Below are positions 5,064 to 5,774 of a stretch of 5,774 bases of DNA, in pieces. Under the pieces are notes generated by a model. The model searched no databases and had not been told where the DNA came from. It saw only the letters and a list, made by a program, of their open reading frames with translations. The stretch is from Rhodanobacter sp. (lineage in GTDB: Bacteria > Pseudomonadota > Gammaproteobacteria > Xanthomonadales > Rhodanobacteraceae): NCBI GenBank assembly GCA_026193555.1, contig JAPHUU010000009.1:1-5774 (forward strand), written 5' to 3'. Within the stretch, counting starts at the first letter, position 1. Every line of letters begins with the position of its first letter. A program made the position numbers and the translations under genes.

Positions 5064-5774
5064 TCAACGACGGGCGATGACGGTCAGGAATTCGGCACGA
5101 CGCCTGGCACCGCGCGCGATCACGATCGCCGCCCTGATCTTCAACCCCAGCAGGAACGGCGTCGGTGATCTGGCGTTGGGATCCAGCCCCCGCCGGATGC
5201 GTTCACTGCACTTGAAGGTGAATTTGGCCGCGCTGAGTCGGGGTAGGTGGCGCACGGCGTCAAATCCGGCTTGCTGCAACGCCCATCGCAGGGAGCTGTC
5301 GGAAAACAGCACCAGATGCCTCGGTGTCTCCAGCCCACGCCAGCTCTTGCCAAACCATGCATGCCCCAGGGCATCGATATTCGGTGTCTCCAGCCATAGC
5401 GTGCCGCCCGGACGCAGCAGGCGATGGCAGGTCCGAAGCACGGTGAGCGGGTCGTGCACGTGTTCGATGACATGATTGAGGGTGATCACGTCGAACAGTG
5501 CGACCGAGCTGCCGAAATGCTCGACACCTCCCAGGCGGACGTCCAGGCCTTGACGACGGCCTTCGGCCACTGCTGCCGGATCGGGTTCCAGCCCCACGAC
5601 TGACCAGCCCGAGGATCGGGCGGCAACCAGAAAGCTGCCGCTGCCGCATCCCACATCGAGCAGGGTCGCTCCGCTGGCTGGAAGCGGCGGCAGGTGACGG
5701 TGCTCCCGGTCAACGGCCAGACGCAGGCCTCTGAACCAGGGGGCGAGCCACCTGTTCCATCGCAGGGCGGGCAT
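5064..5774 (-). CDS. Class I SAM-dependent methyltransferase (probably 5'-truncated by window edge)
   Basis: This is a Rossmann-fold methyltransferase of the Methyltransf_11/23 type; such enzymes methylate small molecules, sugars or lipids, and many are encoded near polysaccharide genes. Counting from the ATG at 5774, motif I is LLDVGCGSGSFL (38-49) and binds SAM, with acidic E63 in GLEPDP ending strand 2. The FDVITLNHVIEHVHDP segment (94-109) is the post-II motif, and LLRPGGTLWLETPN (119-132) is motif III. WRGLETPRHLVLF (145-157) is typical of a subgroup whose members usually carry roughly 60-100 more residues before motif I. The ATG at the window edge may therefore be internal, with the true start beyond the window. 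The end is TGA (complement of 5064-5066). It converges with the 2H phosphoesterase gene, with no clear terminator in the 54-bp gap. Substrate is unknown. Confidence 0.87.
   Translation of the reverse strand: MPALRWNRWLAPWFRGLRLAVDREHRHLPPLPASGATLLDVGCGSGSFLVAARSSGWSVVGLEPDPAAVAEGRRQGLDVRLGGVEHFGSSVALFDVITLNHVIEHVHDPLTVLRTCHRLLRPGGTLWLETPNIDALGHAWFGKSWRGLETPRHLVLFSDSSLRWALQQAGFDAVRHLPRLSAAKFTFKCSERIRRGLDPNARSPTPFLLGLKIRAAIVIARGARRRAEFLTVIARR
5321..5395 (-). repeat. 15-bp in-frame direct repeat inside the methyltransferase gene
   Basis: TCGGTGTCTCCAGCC occurs at 5321-5335 and again at 5381-5395, exactly 60 bp (20 codons) apart. On the coding strand both copies encode LETP, at residues 128-131 (WLETPN) and 148-151 (GLETPR). 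The exact identity goes beyond the four shared amino acids, with the same codons used. Confidence 0.8.

Overview
The window is a GC-rich stretch of bacterial chromosome. The layout (ybaB, recR and a HIT-family gene in tandem) and the protein sequences suggest a gammaproteobacterium of the Rhodanobacteraceae/Xanthomonadaceae group, such as Rhodanobacter, Dyella or a relative. That assignment is inferred from protein style and gene order, not from a database search.

Positions 1-1392 are conserved housekeeping DNA on the + strand. They hold the 3' part of a YbaB/EbfC nucleoid-associated protein gene (5' end outside the window), recR (recombinational repair) and a HinT-like HIT-family nucleotide hydrolase gene. 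The last two are 20 bp apart and probably co-transcribed. dnaX commonly lies just before ybaB-recR, but it is not in this window. Positions 1540-3279 encode an AsmA-family envelope protein. The 147-bp gap before it contains a possible 42-codon ORF whose stop overlaps the asmA start (ATGA).

Positions 3280-4409 are the least conventional part: about 1.1 kb with only one convincing gene, a 106-residue protein of unknown function (3604-3924). About 80 bp upstream of that gene is a strong CRP/FNR-type palindrome, GTGAT-N4-ATCAC. Downstream are a perfect 7-bp inverted repeat and a second copy of a 10-bp piece of the palindrome. The low gene density, orphan gene and repeats suggest accessory or rearranged DNA, but no integrase, transposase or attachment site is visible.

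Positions 4410-5009 encode a 2H phosphoesterase of the 2'-5' RNA ligase (LigT/ThpR) family with both HxT motifs intact. On the - strand, converging with it, is a class I SAM-dependent methyltransferase gene (5064 to beyond 5774) that is probably cut at its 5' end by the window edge. No rRNA, tRNA, CRISPR array or insertion sequence was seen. No complete new multi-gene system is evident; the best leads are the palindrome with the orphan gene and the small ORF coupled to asmA.
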